This document shows positions 1 to 7,459 of a stretch of 17,445 bases of DNA, one piece after another. A program made the position numbers and the translations under genes. The notes beneath the pieces were generated by a model. That model saw only the letters and a program-made list of their open reading frames with translations. It ran no database searches and had not been told where the DNA came from. Position 1 is the first letter of the stretch, and each line of letters opens with the position of its first letter. Source of the DNA: DASQTB01 sp035642095 (GTDB lineage: Bacteria > Actinomycetota > UBA4738 > CALAEC01). Location of the stretch: contig DASQTB010000078.1 in the NCBI GenBank assembly GCA_035642095.1, positions 1 to 17,445 on the forward strand, written 5' to 3'.

Positions 1-398
1 TGAGTTTCGGTCAGACGGCCGGTGAAGTGCTGGCGGATCCCGCGGAGGTGGGTCCGGGCCGCCCGGCGGAGGACCTCCCGCCCACGATCGGTGAGACGGG
101 CCAGGAGGACCCGACCGTCACCCTCGAACCGATCCCGCTCCACCAGGCCTTGGACCTCCAGCCGGTCGACCTTCCGGGTCAGACCGCTGGGCGACAGCCA
201 CACCCGCTCCGCCAGATCGGACATCCGGAGGCACCCACCCGGGGCCCGGGCCAGCCGGAGGAGAACGTCATACGCCCCGAACGAGAGGCCGTGCGCCTCT
301 CGAAGGTCGGCGTCGAGCCGCTCGGTGACGTCGTGGTGGGCGTGGAGGAGGCCCTGCCACGCCCGGAGCTCCGTGTCGCTCAGTCTGGTGGCCACCAC
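1..398 (-). CDS. MarR-family transcriptional regulator (3' end cut by window edge)
   Basis: The minus strand reads about 132 codons without a stop to the left edge, so the C-terminus is missing. The product starts VVATRLSDTELRAWQGLL and contains a winged helix-turn-helix typical of MarR: LRMSDLAERVWLSPSGLTRK, then a wing with DRFEGDGRVLLARLTDRGRE. MarR proteins are dimeric repressors that usually release DNA when a small ligand binds. The first usable start is GTG at 398 or the adjacent GTG at 395; an in-frame TGA at 411-413 limits extension upstream. No Shine-Dalgarno is visible, but a TACCCT -10 box lies 4 bases upstream, which suits a leaderless message. It is divergent from a LysE-type exporter, so repression of that exporter and of itself is the likely job (inference). 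Family call is firm; ligand is unknown. Confidence 0.9.
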   Translation of the reverse strand, partial: MVATRLSDTELRAWQGLLHAHHDVTERLDADLREAHGLSFGAYDVLLRLARAPGGCLRMSDLAERVWLSPSGLTRKVDRLEVQGLVERDRFEGDGRVLLARLTDRGREVLRRAARTHLRGIRQHFTGRLTET

Positions 399-402
399 GA
401 TC

Positions 403-431
403 AGGGTATGTCAGATCATTTGCATGTGCAA
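403..431 (-). promoter_or_regulatory. Promoter for the MarR gene
   Basis: On the minus strand, TTGCAC (426-431) and TACCCT (403-408) are separated by 17 bases. TACCCT fits the actinobacterial TANNNT form. The -10 box ends 4 bases before GTG 398 and 7 bases before GTG 395, so transcription would begin at or next to the start codon. The -35 box is the right half of the palindrome at 420-431, so regulator binding there should block the promoter (inference). Confidence 0.5.
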
Positions 432-449
432 CTAGTTCGATGATATCCT
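420..449 (+). promoter_or_regulatory. Promoter for the LysE-type exporter gene
   Basis: TTGCAT (420-425) and TATCCT (444-449) are 18 bases apart. The -35 box is the left half of the palindrome at 420-431, back to back with the -35 box of the divergent MarR promoter. The expected start of transcription is near 456, leaving a leader of about 75 bases before the exporter start. Confidence 0.4.
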
Positions 450-469
450 TCGCATGTCAAATAGTTCGG
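420..469. promoter_or_regulatory. Probable MarR operator: palindrome plus repeated half-site
   Basis: TTGCATGTGCAA at 420-431 is an inverted repeat with 5-base arms and a TG centre. The block GCATGTGCAACTAGTTCG (422-439) recurs 29 bases downstream as GCATGTCAAATAGTTCG (452-468), differing by one missing base and two substitutions. CATGTCAA-type half-sites are common in MarR operators. The first site covers both -35 boxes and the second lies between the exporter -10 box and its leader. Binding is inferred, not shown. Confidence 0.55.
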
Positions 470-492
470 AGAAGGCGGAAGGTCACGGAACG

Positions 493-534
493 ATGACGGT
501 TCGACGCGTGATGGGCGAAGCCCGGTTGCGATGA
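493..534 (+). CDS. Possible 13-codon leader peptide overlapping the exporter start
   Basis: ATG at 493 opens MTVRRVMGEARLR and ends in a TGA at 532-534 that overlaps the exporter ATG (531) as ATGA. A purine-rich GGAAGG at 477-482 lies 10 bases upstream and would serve this start, whereas the exporter ATG has no good Shine-Dalgarno of its own. This would couple exporter translation to the leader. The ORF is very short and could be chance; there is no protein family to recognise. Confidence 0.3.
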   Translation: MTVRRVMGEARLR

Positions 535-1157
535 CGGGCGTGACGCTGTCCCCTGTCCTGGCCGGGTTGGGCCTCGGCCTGGCCCTGGCCGGGGCCCCCG
601 GACCAGTCCAGGCCGTGCTGCTGGCGGAGGCGGTCCGAGGAGGGATCGGCCGGGGGTTCCGGGCCATGGCCGGGGCCAGCCTGACCTTCGGTCTCCTCCT
701 GTTCGCCCTGGCCCTGGGACTCTCGGTGGCCGCTCCCAGCGAGCCGGTCCTCCGATTCCTGAAGTTGGCCGGCGGGGCGCTCCTGATCTGGCTGGCCATC
801 GACGGACTTCGGTCGGGACACGCCGTCGACCCGGCGACAGGAGAGCGGCGCGCGCTCCACCCCACGCTGCGAGGCTCGCTGGCCATCGTCCTCAACCCCG
901 GGGCGTGGCTCTTCCTGGCCACGGCGGCCTCGTCGCTGTTCGCGGCGGCCACGGAGGAGGCAGGCACGGCCGGCGCGCTGCTGGCCGCCCTGGCGCTGAT
1001 GGTGGGCCTGGCCGTCGGCGACGGCGCCGTCGTGCTGATCGGGGGGCTCGGTCTCCGCCGGGCCAGCGAGCGGATCGGCCTGTGGGTCCGTCGGGTCCTG
1101 GCGGTGATCCTGGCCGGCCTCGGAGTGTGGTTGATCGTCGACGGAGTGATCGGGTAG
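531..1157 (+). CDS. LysE/RhtB-family exporter
   Basis: A 208-residue hydrophobic protein with about six membrane segments, the usual size for LysE/RhtB exporters of amino acids and related small molecules. Visible hallmarks are GAPGPVQAVLLAEAVRGG at the end of the first segment (family PGP motif at residues 23-25), a basic patch RRALHPTLRG, and LNPGAWLFL at residues 121-129, matching the family NP-x-A-x-LF motif. An in-frame TAG at 462-464 with no intervening ATG or GTG fixes the first possible start at 531; GTG at 540 is an alternative. The substrate cannot be told from sequence. The divergent MarR gene is the likely regulator. The next gene begins 36 bases downstream and may be cotranscribed. 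Confidence 0.85.
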   Translation: MTGVTLSPVLAGLGLGLALAGAPGPVQAVLLAEAVRGGIGRGFRAMAGASLTFGLLLFALALGLSVAAPSEPVLRFLKLAGGALLIWLAIDGLRSGHAVDPATGERRALHPTLRGSLAIVLNPGAWLFLATAASSLFAAATEEAGTAGALLAALALMVGLAVGDGAVVLIGGLGLRRASERIGLWVRRVLAVILAGLGVWLIVDGVIG

Positions 1158-1193
1158 GGCGACGCGACCGTCGCCCGAAGGGAGGAGTGTCAC

Positions 1194-2060
1194 ATGCGGT
1201 TCGGACTGAACGTCCCCACTGCCGTCGGCAAGGGGGCCGATCCGGTTGCGGAAGCCCGGCGGGCGGAGGAGATGGGGTTCGACTTCGTCTCGGCATCGGA
1301 CCACCTCCACGGCGAGGCGCCGACGAACGACCCGTGGACCCTTCTGGCGATGATCGCCGCCTCGACGACGCGGCTTCAGGTGGCCACCCGGGTGATGGCC
1401 GTTCCGTACCGGCCTCCCCCCGTCGTGGCCAAGATGGCCGAGACGCTCGACCGGTTGTCAGGAGGACGACTCATCCTCGGCCTGGGGGGCGGCTACGTGG
1501 ACGATGAGTTCCGGGCGTTCGGCCTTCGCGTTCCATCCCCACGGGACAAGATCGACGGCCTGGGGGAAGCGATCCGCATCATCCGAGGGCTGTGGTCCGA
1601 CGAGTCCTTCTCCTTCGAGGGACGGCTGTACCGGACGGCCGGGGCGCGGGTTGAGCCCAGGCCGGGTCGGCGGATCCCCATCTGGGTGGGGACGTACGGA
1701 CCCCGAGCGCTGACCCTGACCGGGCGGCTGGCCGATGGCTGGATCCCTTCCCTGGGGCTCGCTCCTCCCGACGAGGTCCGGGTGATGCGAGAGCGCGTCC
1801 TAGCCGCGGCCCGGGAGGCGGGGCGGGATCCGGATGACATCACCTGCGCCTACAACATCGTGGTCCGGGTCGACGAGCGGGCCGAGCCGGATCCCTCGAT
1901 GGTGTCGGGTTCCGCCGAGGCCGTGGCCGAGCAGCTCATCGGGTTCGCCGGAATCGGCTTCGCCGCGTTCAACTTCATGCCGACTGGACCGGGACAGGAC
2001 GAGCAGATCGACCGGCTGGGCCGCGACGTGATCCCCCAGGTACGCCGGGCCCTGGACTGA
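1194..2060 (+). CDS. Luciferase-like (LLM class) oxidoreductase, probably F420-dependent
   Basis: A 288-residue single-domain TIM-barrel protein of the bacterial luciferase superfamily. It shows the N-terminal strand MRFGLNVP, FVSASDHLH (residues 31-39), LQVATRVMAVPYRPP, LDRLSGGRLILGLGGGY (residues 85-101, the cofactor phosphate-binding region of F420-type members) and RRIPIWVGTYGPRALTLTGR further on. These proteins usually use F420 and some use FMN; the substrate is unknown. An excellent Shine-Dalgarno GGAGGAG (1181-1187) lies 6 bases before the ATG. It follows the exporter by 36 bases in the same direction, so the two may share a message. An 86-base gap separates it from the first cyclase gene, and no convincing promoter was found there. 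Confidence 0.88.
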   Translation: MRFGLNVPTAVGKGADPVAEARRAEEMGFDFVSASDHLHGEAPTNDPWTLLAMIAASTTRLQVATRVMAVPYRPPPVVAKMAETLDRLSGGRLILGLGGGYVDDEFRAFGLRVPSPRDKIDGLGEAIRIIRGLWSDESFSFEGRLYRTAGARVEPRPGRRIPIWVGTYGPRALTLTGRLADGWIPSLGLAPPDEVRVMRERVLAAAREAGRDPDDITCAYNIVVRVDERAEPDPSMVSGSAEAVAEQLIGFAGIGFAAFNFMPTGPGQDEQIDRLGRDVIPQVRRALD

Positions 2061-2089
2061 GATCACCCGCTCAGCCTGGGAAGGGGTCC

Positions 2090-2108
2090 GCGGAAGGTAG
2101 GCTTCCGC
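2090..2108 (+). other. Hairpin upstream of cyclase copy 1
   Basis: GCGGAAG (2090-2096), a 5-base loop, and CTTCCGC (2102-2108) form a perfect 7-bp stem between the oxidoreductase stop and the first cyclase gene. No T-run follows, so it is not a classical terminator. It could be an mRNA structure or a binding site. A TAGGCT at 2098-2103 inside it resembles a -10 box but has no matching -35 box. Confidence 0.35.
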
Positions 2109-2120
2109 AGCGAGGCAACT

Positions 2121-2150
2121 ATGGAACGACTCGAGACACCCCACTCATGA
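2121..2150 (+). CDS. Possible 9-codon leader peptide overlapping the cyclase copy 1 start
   Basis: ATG at 2121 opens MERLETPHS and ends in TGA at 2148-2150, overlapping the cyclase ATG (2147) as ATGA. A GAGG at 2112-2115 lies 5 bases before it. No Shine-Dalgarno precedes ATG 2147 itself, so coupling through this leader would explain initiation. The arrangement repeats that of the 13-codon ORF before the exporter gene. Too short to exclude chance. Confidence 0.3.
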   Translation: MERLETPHS

Positions 2151-4765
2151 CAGAGCTGCCCACGGGCACCGTCACGTTCCTGTTCACCGACATCGAAGGC
2201 TCCACCCGGCTGCTCCAGGCACTCGGCGACCGGTGGCAGACGATCCTCGAGGACCACAACCGTCTCCTCCGGGGGGCCATCCGGGAGGCCGAAGGTATCG
2301 ACCTCCGAACCGAGGGCGACGCGTTCTTCGCCGTGTTCCGAAGCGCCCCGGCGGCTGTGGCCGCGGCGGCCGCGGCCCAGCGAGCCCTGGCCGCCCACCC
2401 GTGGCCGCGGGAGGCCCCGATCCGGGTTCGCATGGGGATGCACACGGGCGAGGGCGCCCTCGGGGGCGACGACTATGTCGGCCTCGACGTCCACCGGGCC
2501 GCCCGCATCGCCGCCACCGGCCACGGCGGCCAGATGCTGGCCTCCTCGACCACGGCGGGGCTCCTTCGTGACGACCTGCCGCATGGCGTGGCGATCCGCG
2601 ACCTCGGCCCGCATCGGCTGAAGGACCTGGCCCGCCCGGAGCGCATCTACCAGCTCACCGTGGAGGGGCTGCCCGACGAATTCCCCCCGATCCGGTCGTT
2701 GGAGACCCCAACGAACCTGCCGGCCGAGCGGACCAGCTTCGTCGGGCGGGAGGGGGAGGTGGCCCGGGTGAAGGACCTCCTCCGAGGCGCGGGCCTCCTC
2801 ACTCTCACCGGAGCAGGCGGGAGCGGGAAGACCCGGCTGGCCCTCCAGGCCGCCCGGGCCCTCCTCGATGACTACCGGGACGGTGTGTTCCTGGCCGAAC
2901 TGGCGCCGATCACCGACCCCCGCCTGGTGGTCTCCACCATCGCGGACGCGGTGGGGGCCCGGGCGGAGGGCCAGCGCACGCTCCTCGACACCCTCCGGGA
3001 CCACGTCCGCGACCGGGAGATCCTCCTGGTCGTGGACAACTTCGAGCAGGTCCTGGCGGCGGCCCCGGCGCTTGGCGAGCTCCTCGACGCGGCCCCGCGG
3101 CTCCGCCTCCTGGCGACCAGCCGCGAGCGACTGCACCTCAGCGGCGAGCAGGAGCTCGCCGTCCCGCCCCTCAGCCTGCCCGAGCGCACAGACCCACCCG
3201 GCGCCCTGACCGGGTCCGAGGCCGTCGCCCTCTTCGTCCAGCGAGCCGCGGCGGTGGATCCCTCGTTCCGCCTGACTGAGAACAACGCGGCGGCCGTGGC
3301 CGAGCTGTGCCGCCGGCTCGATGGGCTTCCCCTGGCCATCGAGCTGGCCGCGTCTCGGGTCAAGGTGCTCTCTCCGACGGCCATGCTGGAACGACTGGAG
3401 CGCCGGCTGGAGCTCCTCACCGGCGGGCCGGTCGACCTCCCCGCCCGCCAGCGCACCTTGCGGGAGGCCATCGACTGGAGCCACGAGCTTCTCGACGACG
3501 TGGATCGGACGGTGTTCCGACGACTGTCGGTATTCGCCGGCGGATGGACCCTTCCCGCTCTCGAGGCCGTGGCAGACCCGGGAGGCACACTGGTGGCGGA
3601 TCCCCTGGGCGTCCTGAGCTCCCTGGTGGACAAGAGCCTCGTCGTGAGGGCCTCAACCAACCAGGATGACGTTCGGTTCACCATGCTCGAGACAATCCGG
3701 GAGTTCGGGCTCGAGCGGCTCGAGGCCGCCGGTGATGCCCCAACCACCCGGGACCGCCACGCGGCCTTCTTCCTCGCGCTGGCGGAGGAGGCGGAACCGC
3801 ATCTCCGAAGCGTGGACCAGAAGCGCTGGCTCGATCTCCTCGAGGTCGAGCACGACAACATCCGGGCCGCCCTCCGATGGGCCATCGACGCCGGCGCCGC
3901 CGCCACGGCCCTTCGGCTGATCAGGGCGCTGTGGCGTTTCTGGCATCTCCACAGCCACCTCGCCGACGGACGCCGGTGGGCCGAGGAGGTACTGGCCCTC
4001 CCCGGGGCCGCCGGCCGCACCCGGGAGCGGATCCAGGGCCTGACCGCCCTCGGCGGGGTGACGTACTGGCAGCAGGATGTCCCCGCGTTCCGCCGCGCGT
4101 ACGAGGAGGCGTTGGCCATCGCCACGGATCTCCGAGATACGGCCGAGGTGGCCGAGCAGACCTACAACCTGTCCTTCGCCCACGCCTTGGAGAAGGACTT
4201 CGAGGGAATGCTGGCCCTGATCCACCGGAGCCGGGCCCTGTTCGAGGCGCTGGGGAATCGTCGAGGCGTTGCCGACTGCCAGTGGATCCTCGGGATCGCG
4301 GCCCGCATCGGTGGCGACCTCGACCAGTCCAGGGCCCTAGAGGAGGACAGCCTCCGGATCCACCGGGAGATCGGCGACCGGTTCGGGGCCACCGTCGCCC
4401 TGTACGCGCTCGGCCGGACGGCGCTGGAACAGGGCGACCTTGATGTCGCCGAGGCGTGCTTCCGGGAGGCCCTGGCTAATGACGCGGCGGTCGGCAACAG
4501 GACTGGCATGGGCGTGATCCTGGACAACCTGGCCGCCAAGGCTCGTATCGAGGGGGACCACCTCCGAGCGCTGCGGCTCGGTGGGGCCTCGGAGGCCATG
4601 AAGGAGGCGGCCGGCGCGCAGGCGCCCCCGCAGTTCCTCGACCTTCCCGACCTTCGAGAGCAAGCTCGTCAGGCCCTGAGCGATGCGGCGATCGCCGCGG
4701 CCTGGAACGAGGGGCGGGCCATGTCCATCGAACAGACCGTGGCGTACGCTCGGAGAGCGCCCTGA
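2147..4765 (+). CDS. Class III nucleotide cyclase - NB-ARC-like ATPase - TPR-like protein, copy 1
   Basis: An 872-residue cytosolic signalling protein; no signal peptide or membrane segment is visible. Residues 1-175 form a class III cyclase domain: FTDIEGST with metal-binding Asp15, RTEGD with Asp58 as second metal ligand, VRMGMHTGEG, base-site Asp109 and transition-state Arg120. Arg54 sits where classical adenylyl cyclases have Lys, and His116 replaces the usual transition-state Asn, so activity may be weak or altered. Residues 186-470 are a STAND/NB-ARC-like ATPase: FVGRE, Walker A GAGGSGKT (Lys228), Walker B ILLVVDN (Asp297), ATSRERL and GLPLA (393-397), then a winged-helix region ending FAGGWTL. 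From about 520 the protein is helical and TPR-like. The end, WNEGRAMSIEQTVAYA, resembles the part preceding the HTH in LuxR-type relatives, but no HTH follows. First of three tandem copies; the regulatory signal is unknown. Confidence 0.9.
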   Translation: MTELPTGTVTFLFTDIEGSTRLLQALGDRWQTILEDHNRLLRGAIREAEGIDLRTEGDAFFAVFRSAPAAVAAAAAAQRALAAHPWPREAPIRVRMGMHTGEGALGGDDYVGLDVHRAARIAATGHGGQMLASSTTAGLLRDDLPHGVAIRDLGPHRLKDLARPERIYQLTVEGLPDEFPPIRSLETPTNLPAERTSFVGREGEVARVKDLLRGAGLLTLTGAGGSGKTRLALQAARALLDDYRDGVFLAELAPITDPRLVVSTIADAVGARAEGQRTLLDTLRDHVRDREILLVVDNFEQVLAAAPALGELLDAAPRLRLLATSRERLHLSGEQELAVPPLSLPERTDPPGALTGSEAVALFVQRAAAVDPSFRLTENNAAAVAELCRRLDGLPLAIELAASRVKVLSPTAMLERLERRLELLTGGPVDLPARQRTLREAIDWSHELLDDVDRTVFRRLSVFAGGWTLPALEAVADPGGTLVADPLGVLSSLVDKSLVVRASTNQDDVRFTMLETIREFGLERLEAAGDAPTTRDRHAAFFLALAEEAEPHLRSVDQKRWLDLLEVEHDNIRAALRWAIDAGAAATALRLIRALWRFWHLHSHLADGRRWAEEVLALPGAAGRTRERIQGLTALGGVTYWQQDVPAFRRAYEEALAIATDLRDTAEVAEQTYNLSFAHALEKDFEGMLALIHRSRALFEALGNRRGVADCQWILGIAARIGGDLDQSRALEEDSLRIHREIGDRFGATVALYALGRTALEQGDLDVAEACFREALANDAAVGNRTGMGVILDNLAAKARIEGDHLRALRLGGASEAMKEAAGAQAPPQFLDLPDLREQARQALSDAAIAAAWNEGRAMSIEQTVAYARRAP

Positions 4766-4766
4766 G

Positions 4767-4793
4767 GGTCAGCCACTAGAATCTGGCTCGACC
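4767..4793 (+). other. Hairpin between cyclase copies 1 and 2
   Basis: GGTCAGCCA (4767-4775) pairs with TGGCT-C-GACC (4784-4793), a 9-bp stem with one bulged C and an 8-base loop. It starts right after the copy 1 stop and ends just before the AAGGGGG ribosome-binding site (4796-4802) of copy 2. The loop holds TAGAAT (4777-4782), a good -10 hexamer without a recognisable -35 box. It could adjust expression of the downstream genes or mark an internal promoter; no T-run is present. Confidence 0.4.
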
Positions 4794-4810
4794 GGAAGGG
4801 GGTTTCAGTA

Positions 4811-7459
4811 GTGTCCGACCTGCCCACGGGGACGGTCACGTTCCTGTTCACCGATATCGAGGGCTCCACCCGGCTGCTCCAGGAGCTCGGCGATGCCTAT
4901 CGGGCCGTGCAGGACCGCCATCAGGAGATCCTGCGTGCCGCCATCGCGGCCGAGGACGGAGTGGAGATCCGCACCGAGGGCGACTCGTTCTTCGTGGTGT
5001 TCCGACGTCCGGCTCAGGCCCTGCGAGCCGCGGTTACGGCCCAGCAGGAGCTGGCCGCCGCGGACTGGCCGCACGGCCGGCCCCTCCTGGTCCGGATGGG
5101 CATGCACACCGGCGATGGCGAGCTCGGCGGCGGCGACTACATCGGCATCGACGTCAACCGGGCCGCCCGGATCGCGGCGGCCGGCCACGGCGGCCAGGTC
5201 CTCCTGTCCGACGCAACCCGGGGGCACGTGGACGATGCGCTTCCCGCGGGCGTCCGGGCGCGGGACCTCGGCGAACACGAACTGAAGGATTTCGACGCTG
5301 CACGGCGGCTGTTCGATCTGGCCATCGACGGCCTTCCCTCCGATTTTCCGCCGATCCGGTCGGCCGGCGGGCCTCGGCGCGTCCAGCTGCCGGCTCCCCG
5401 AACGTCGTTCGTTGGCCGGGAACGCGAGCTCGACGACATCCGCGACCTCCTCGTACGGACCCGCCTGCTGACGCTCACGGGCCCCGGTGGAAGTGGGAAG
5501 ACCCGGCTGGCTATCCGCGCCGCGGCCGATGAGATCGACCGCTTCGAGGACGGAGTGGTCCTGGTCGACCTGTCCGCCGTGGTGGACCCAATCCTGGTCC
5601 TGCCGGCGGTGGCCGGAGCGCTCGGGGTCCGCCCCGACCCGACCGGTGACGTGTTCGAATCGCTCGCCGCAGAGCTCCGCGAGCGCCGCCTCCTGGTGGT
5701 GCTGGACAACGTCGAACAGGTCGTCGAGGCCGCTCCGGACATCGGACGGCTGCTCGATGCCGCCCCGAGGCTCAAGATCCTGGCCACCAGCCGGATCCCC
5801 CTCCATGTCTCCGGCGAGCACGAGTACCTCGTCCGTCCACTGCCGCTCCCGGACCCCGCGCGGCCGGAGCTGGAGGCCCTGTCGACTTGCGAGTCGGTGA
5901 TGCTGTTCGCTGACCGCGCGGCGGCTGTCCGCAGCGGGTTCGCCATCACCGAGGAGAACGCGGGCGCCGTCGCCGAGATCACGCGGCGGGTGGACGGCCT
6001 GCCGCTGGCCATCGAGCTGGCCGCCAGCCGGATCAAGCTGCTCAGTCCCCCGGCGCTGCTCGAGCGGCTCCAACGCCGGCTCCCACTCCTCACCGGCGGC
6101 GCCCGCGACCTCCCCGAGCGGCAGCGCACGCTCCGAAGCGCGATCGAGTGGAGCCATGATCTGCTCGAGCCCGAGGAACAGCGGCTCTTCGCGCGCCTGG
6201 CGGCCTTCCGTGGAGGCTGGACGCTGGACGCGGCCGAGGAGGTCTGTGGACCGGGGCTGACGATGAGCGTCATCGACGGGATGGCGTCGTTGGTGGACAA
6301 GAGCCTCGTTCGGCAACAGGAGACCGGCGAGGGCGAGGTCCGGTTCCGGATGCTGGAAACGATCCACGAGTTCGCCACGGAGCGGCTGGCCTCGTCCGGT
6401 GAGCAAGGGGAGGTCCGACGTCGGCACGCGGAGCACGTGCGCGACCTGGTGGAGGAGGCCGAGCCGAATCTCATGAGGGAGGCTCAGGGCCTTTGGCTGG
6501 AACGCCTCGAGCGGGAGCACGACAATGTGCGGGCGGCCCTCGACTGGTCGGAGGCGGCAGGTGAGACCGACCACGCGCTCCGAACGGCTGCGGCGATGTG
6601 GCGCTTCTGGCAGCTCCGGGGTCATCTCCCCGAGGGGCGGGGCCAGCTCGAGCGCATCCTGGCCATGCCCGGCGCCTCGGCGCGCGGCGCTCCCCGGGCT
6701 CGCGCCCTGGGAGCCCTCGGCGGCATTCGGTACTGGCTGGGCGAATATGCGGCCATCGGGCCCGTGTACCAGGAGGCCGTGGACGTCGCCCGGGAGCTCG
6801 GGGATCGAAGGCTGCTGTCGCGTGCCCTGTTCGATCTCTCGTTCGTGCCGATGGTTACCACGCAGGATTTCGAGCGACAGGAGGAGCTCCTCGACGAGGC
6901 CAGGGCCGAGGCGGACCCGGAGGATCGGGCGCTCGTTGCCCAGCTCCTCACGGGACTCGGGATGAACCGGGTGTTCCGGGAGGGGCAATCGGCCGAAGCC
7001 CTCGAGGCCATCGAGGAGGCGATCACGATCCACCGGGAGCTCGGCGACCGGGTGCTCACCGCCGAGAACATCATGACGAGGGCTGGCGTGCAGCTGCTCG
7101 CAGGCGATCCCGAAGCGGCCCGGCGGGGGCTGCTCGAAGCCGTGGCGATCCTGGCCGAGCCCGACAGCGGGACCTTGCTGGGCATGGCCGTGGCCTCGCT
7201 TGCCATGCTGGAGGCCCTCTTCGAGGGCGACCGCGTCCGGGGGGCCAGACTTCTTGGGATCGCGAGCCGGCTCAAGGACGATGGGAGCGGTGCCCCTCCC
7301 GCGTTCGTACTGGATCGGTTCTTCGGCAACCCCGAGGAGATCGTGCGGACGTCGCTTGGTGACGAGGCGTTCGCACGAGCCCACGCCGAGGGCCACGCCA
7401 TGACTCAGGACCAGGCCCGCGCCTACGTACGGGAGATCGTCGAGCGGGACGCCCGGTGA
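4811..7459 (+). CDS. Class III nucleotide cyclase - NB-ARC-like ATPase - TPR-like protein, copy 2
   Basis: An 882-residue paralogue of copy 1. In the cyclase domain (1-175) the metal-binding Asp15 and Asp58, base-site Asp109, transition-state Asn116 and Arg120 are all present, with Arg54 at the classical Lys position. It therefore looks more catalytically complete than copy 1; whether it makes cAMP or cGMP cannot be read from the sequence. The ATPase has Walker A GPGGSGKT (Lys230), Walker B LLVVLDN (Asp299), ATSRIPL and GLPLA, followed by the winged-helix signature FRGGWTL. The helical tail ends AEGHAMTQDQARAYVRE with no HTH. The start is GTG at 4811, chosen because AAGGGGG ends 8 bases upstream and the protein aligns with copies 1 and 3 from this residue. 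Its TGA overlaps the GTG of copy 3. Confidence 0.9.
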   Translation: MSDLPTGTVTFLFTDIEGSTRLLQELGDAYRAVQDRHQEILRAAIAAEDGVEIRTEGDSFFVVFRRPAQALRAAVTAQQELAAADWPHGRPLLVRMGMHTGDGELGGGDYIGIDVNRAARIAAAGHGGQVLLSDATRGHVDDALPAGVRARDLGEHELKDFDAARRLFDLAIDGLPSDFPPIRSAGGPRRVQLPAPRTSFVGRERELDDIRDLLVRTRLLTLTGPGGSGKTRLAIRAAADEIDRFEDGVVLVDLSAVVDPILVLPAVAGALGVRPDPTGDVFESLAAELRERRLLVVLDNVEQVVEAAPDIGRLLDAAPRLKILATSRIPLHVSGEHEYLVRPLPLPDPARPELEALSTCESVMLFADRAAAVRSGFAITEENAGAVAEITRRVDGLPLAIELAASRIKLLSPPALLERLQRRLPLLTGGARDLPERQRTLRSAIEWSHDLLEPEEQRLFARLAAFRGGWTLDAAEEVCGPGLTMSVIDGMASLVDKSLVRQQETGEGEVRFRMLETIHEFATERLASSGEQGEVRRRHAEHVRDLVEEAEPNLMREAQGLWLERLEREHDNVRAALDWSEAAGETDHALRTAAAMWRFWQLRGHLPEGRGQLERILAMPGASARGAPRARALGALGGIRYWLGEYAAIGPVYQEAVDVARELGDRRLLSRALFDLSFVPMVTTQDFERQEELLDEARAEADPEDRALVAQLLTGLGMNRVFREGQSAEALEAIEEAITIHRELGDRVLTAENIMTRAGVQLLAGDPEAARRGLLEAVAILAEPDSGTLLGMAVASLAMLEALFEGDRVRGARLLGIASRLKDDGSGAPPAFVLDRFFGNPEEIVRTSLGDEAFARAHAEGHAMTQDQARAYVREIVERDAR

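Noticed and set aside
27..443. Plus-strand open frames over the first 440 bases.
   Set aside because: The minus strand encodes a recognisable MarR winged helix; the plus-strand products have no recognisable features.
1158..1193. Possible terminator or promoter between the exporter and oxidoreductase genes.
   Set aside because: GGGCGACGCGACCGTCGCCC contains a short inverted repeat, but there is no T-run and the gap is only 36 bases with a strong ribosome-binding site, so cotranscription is more likely.
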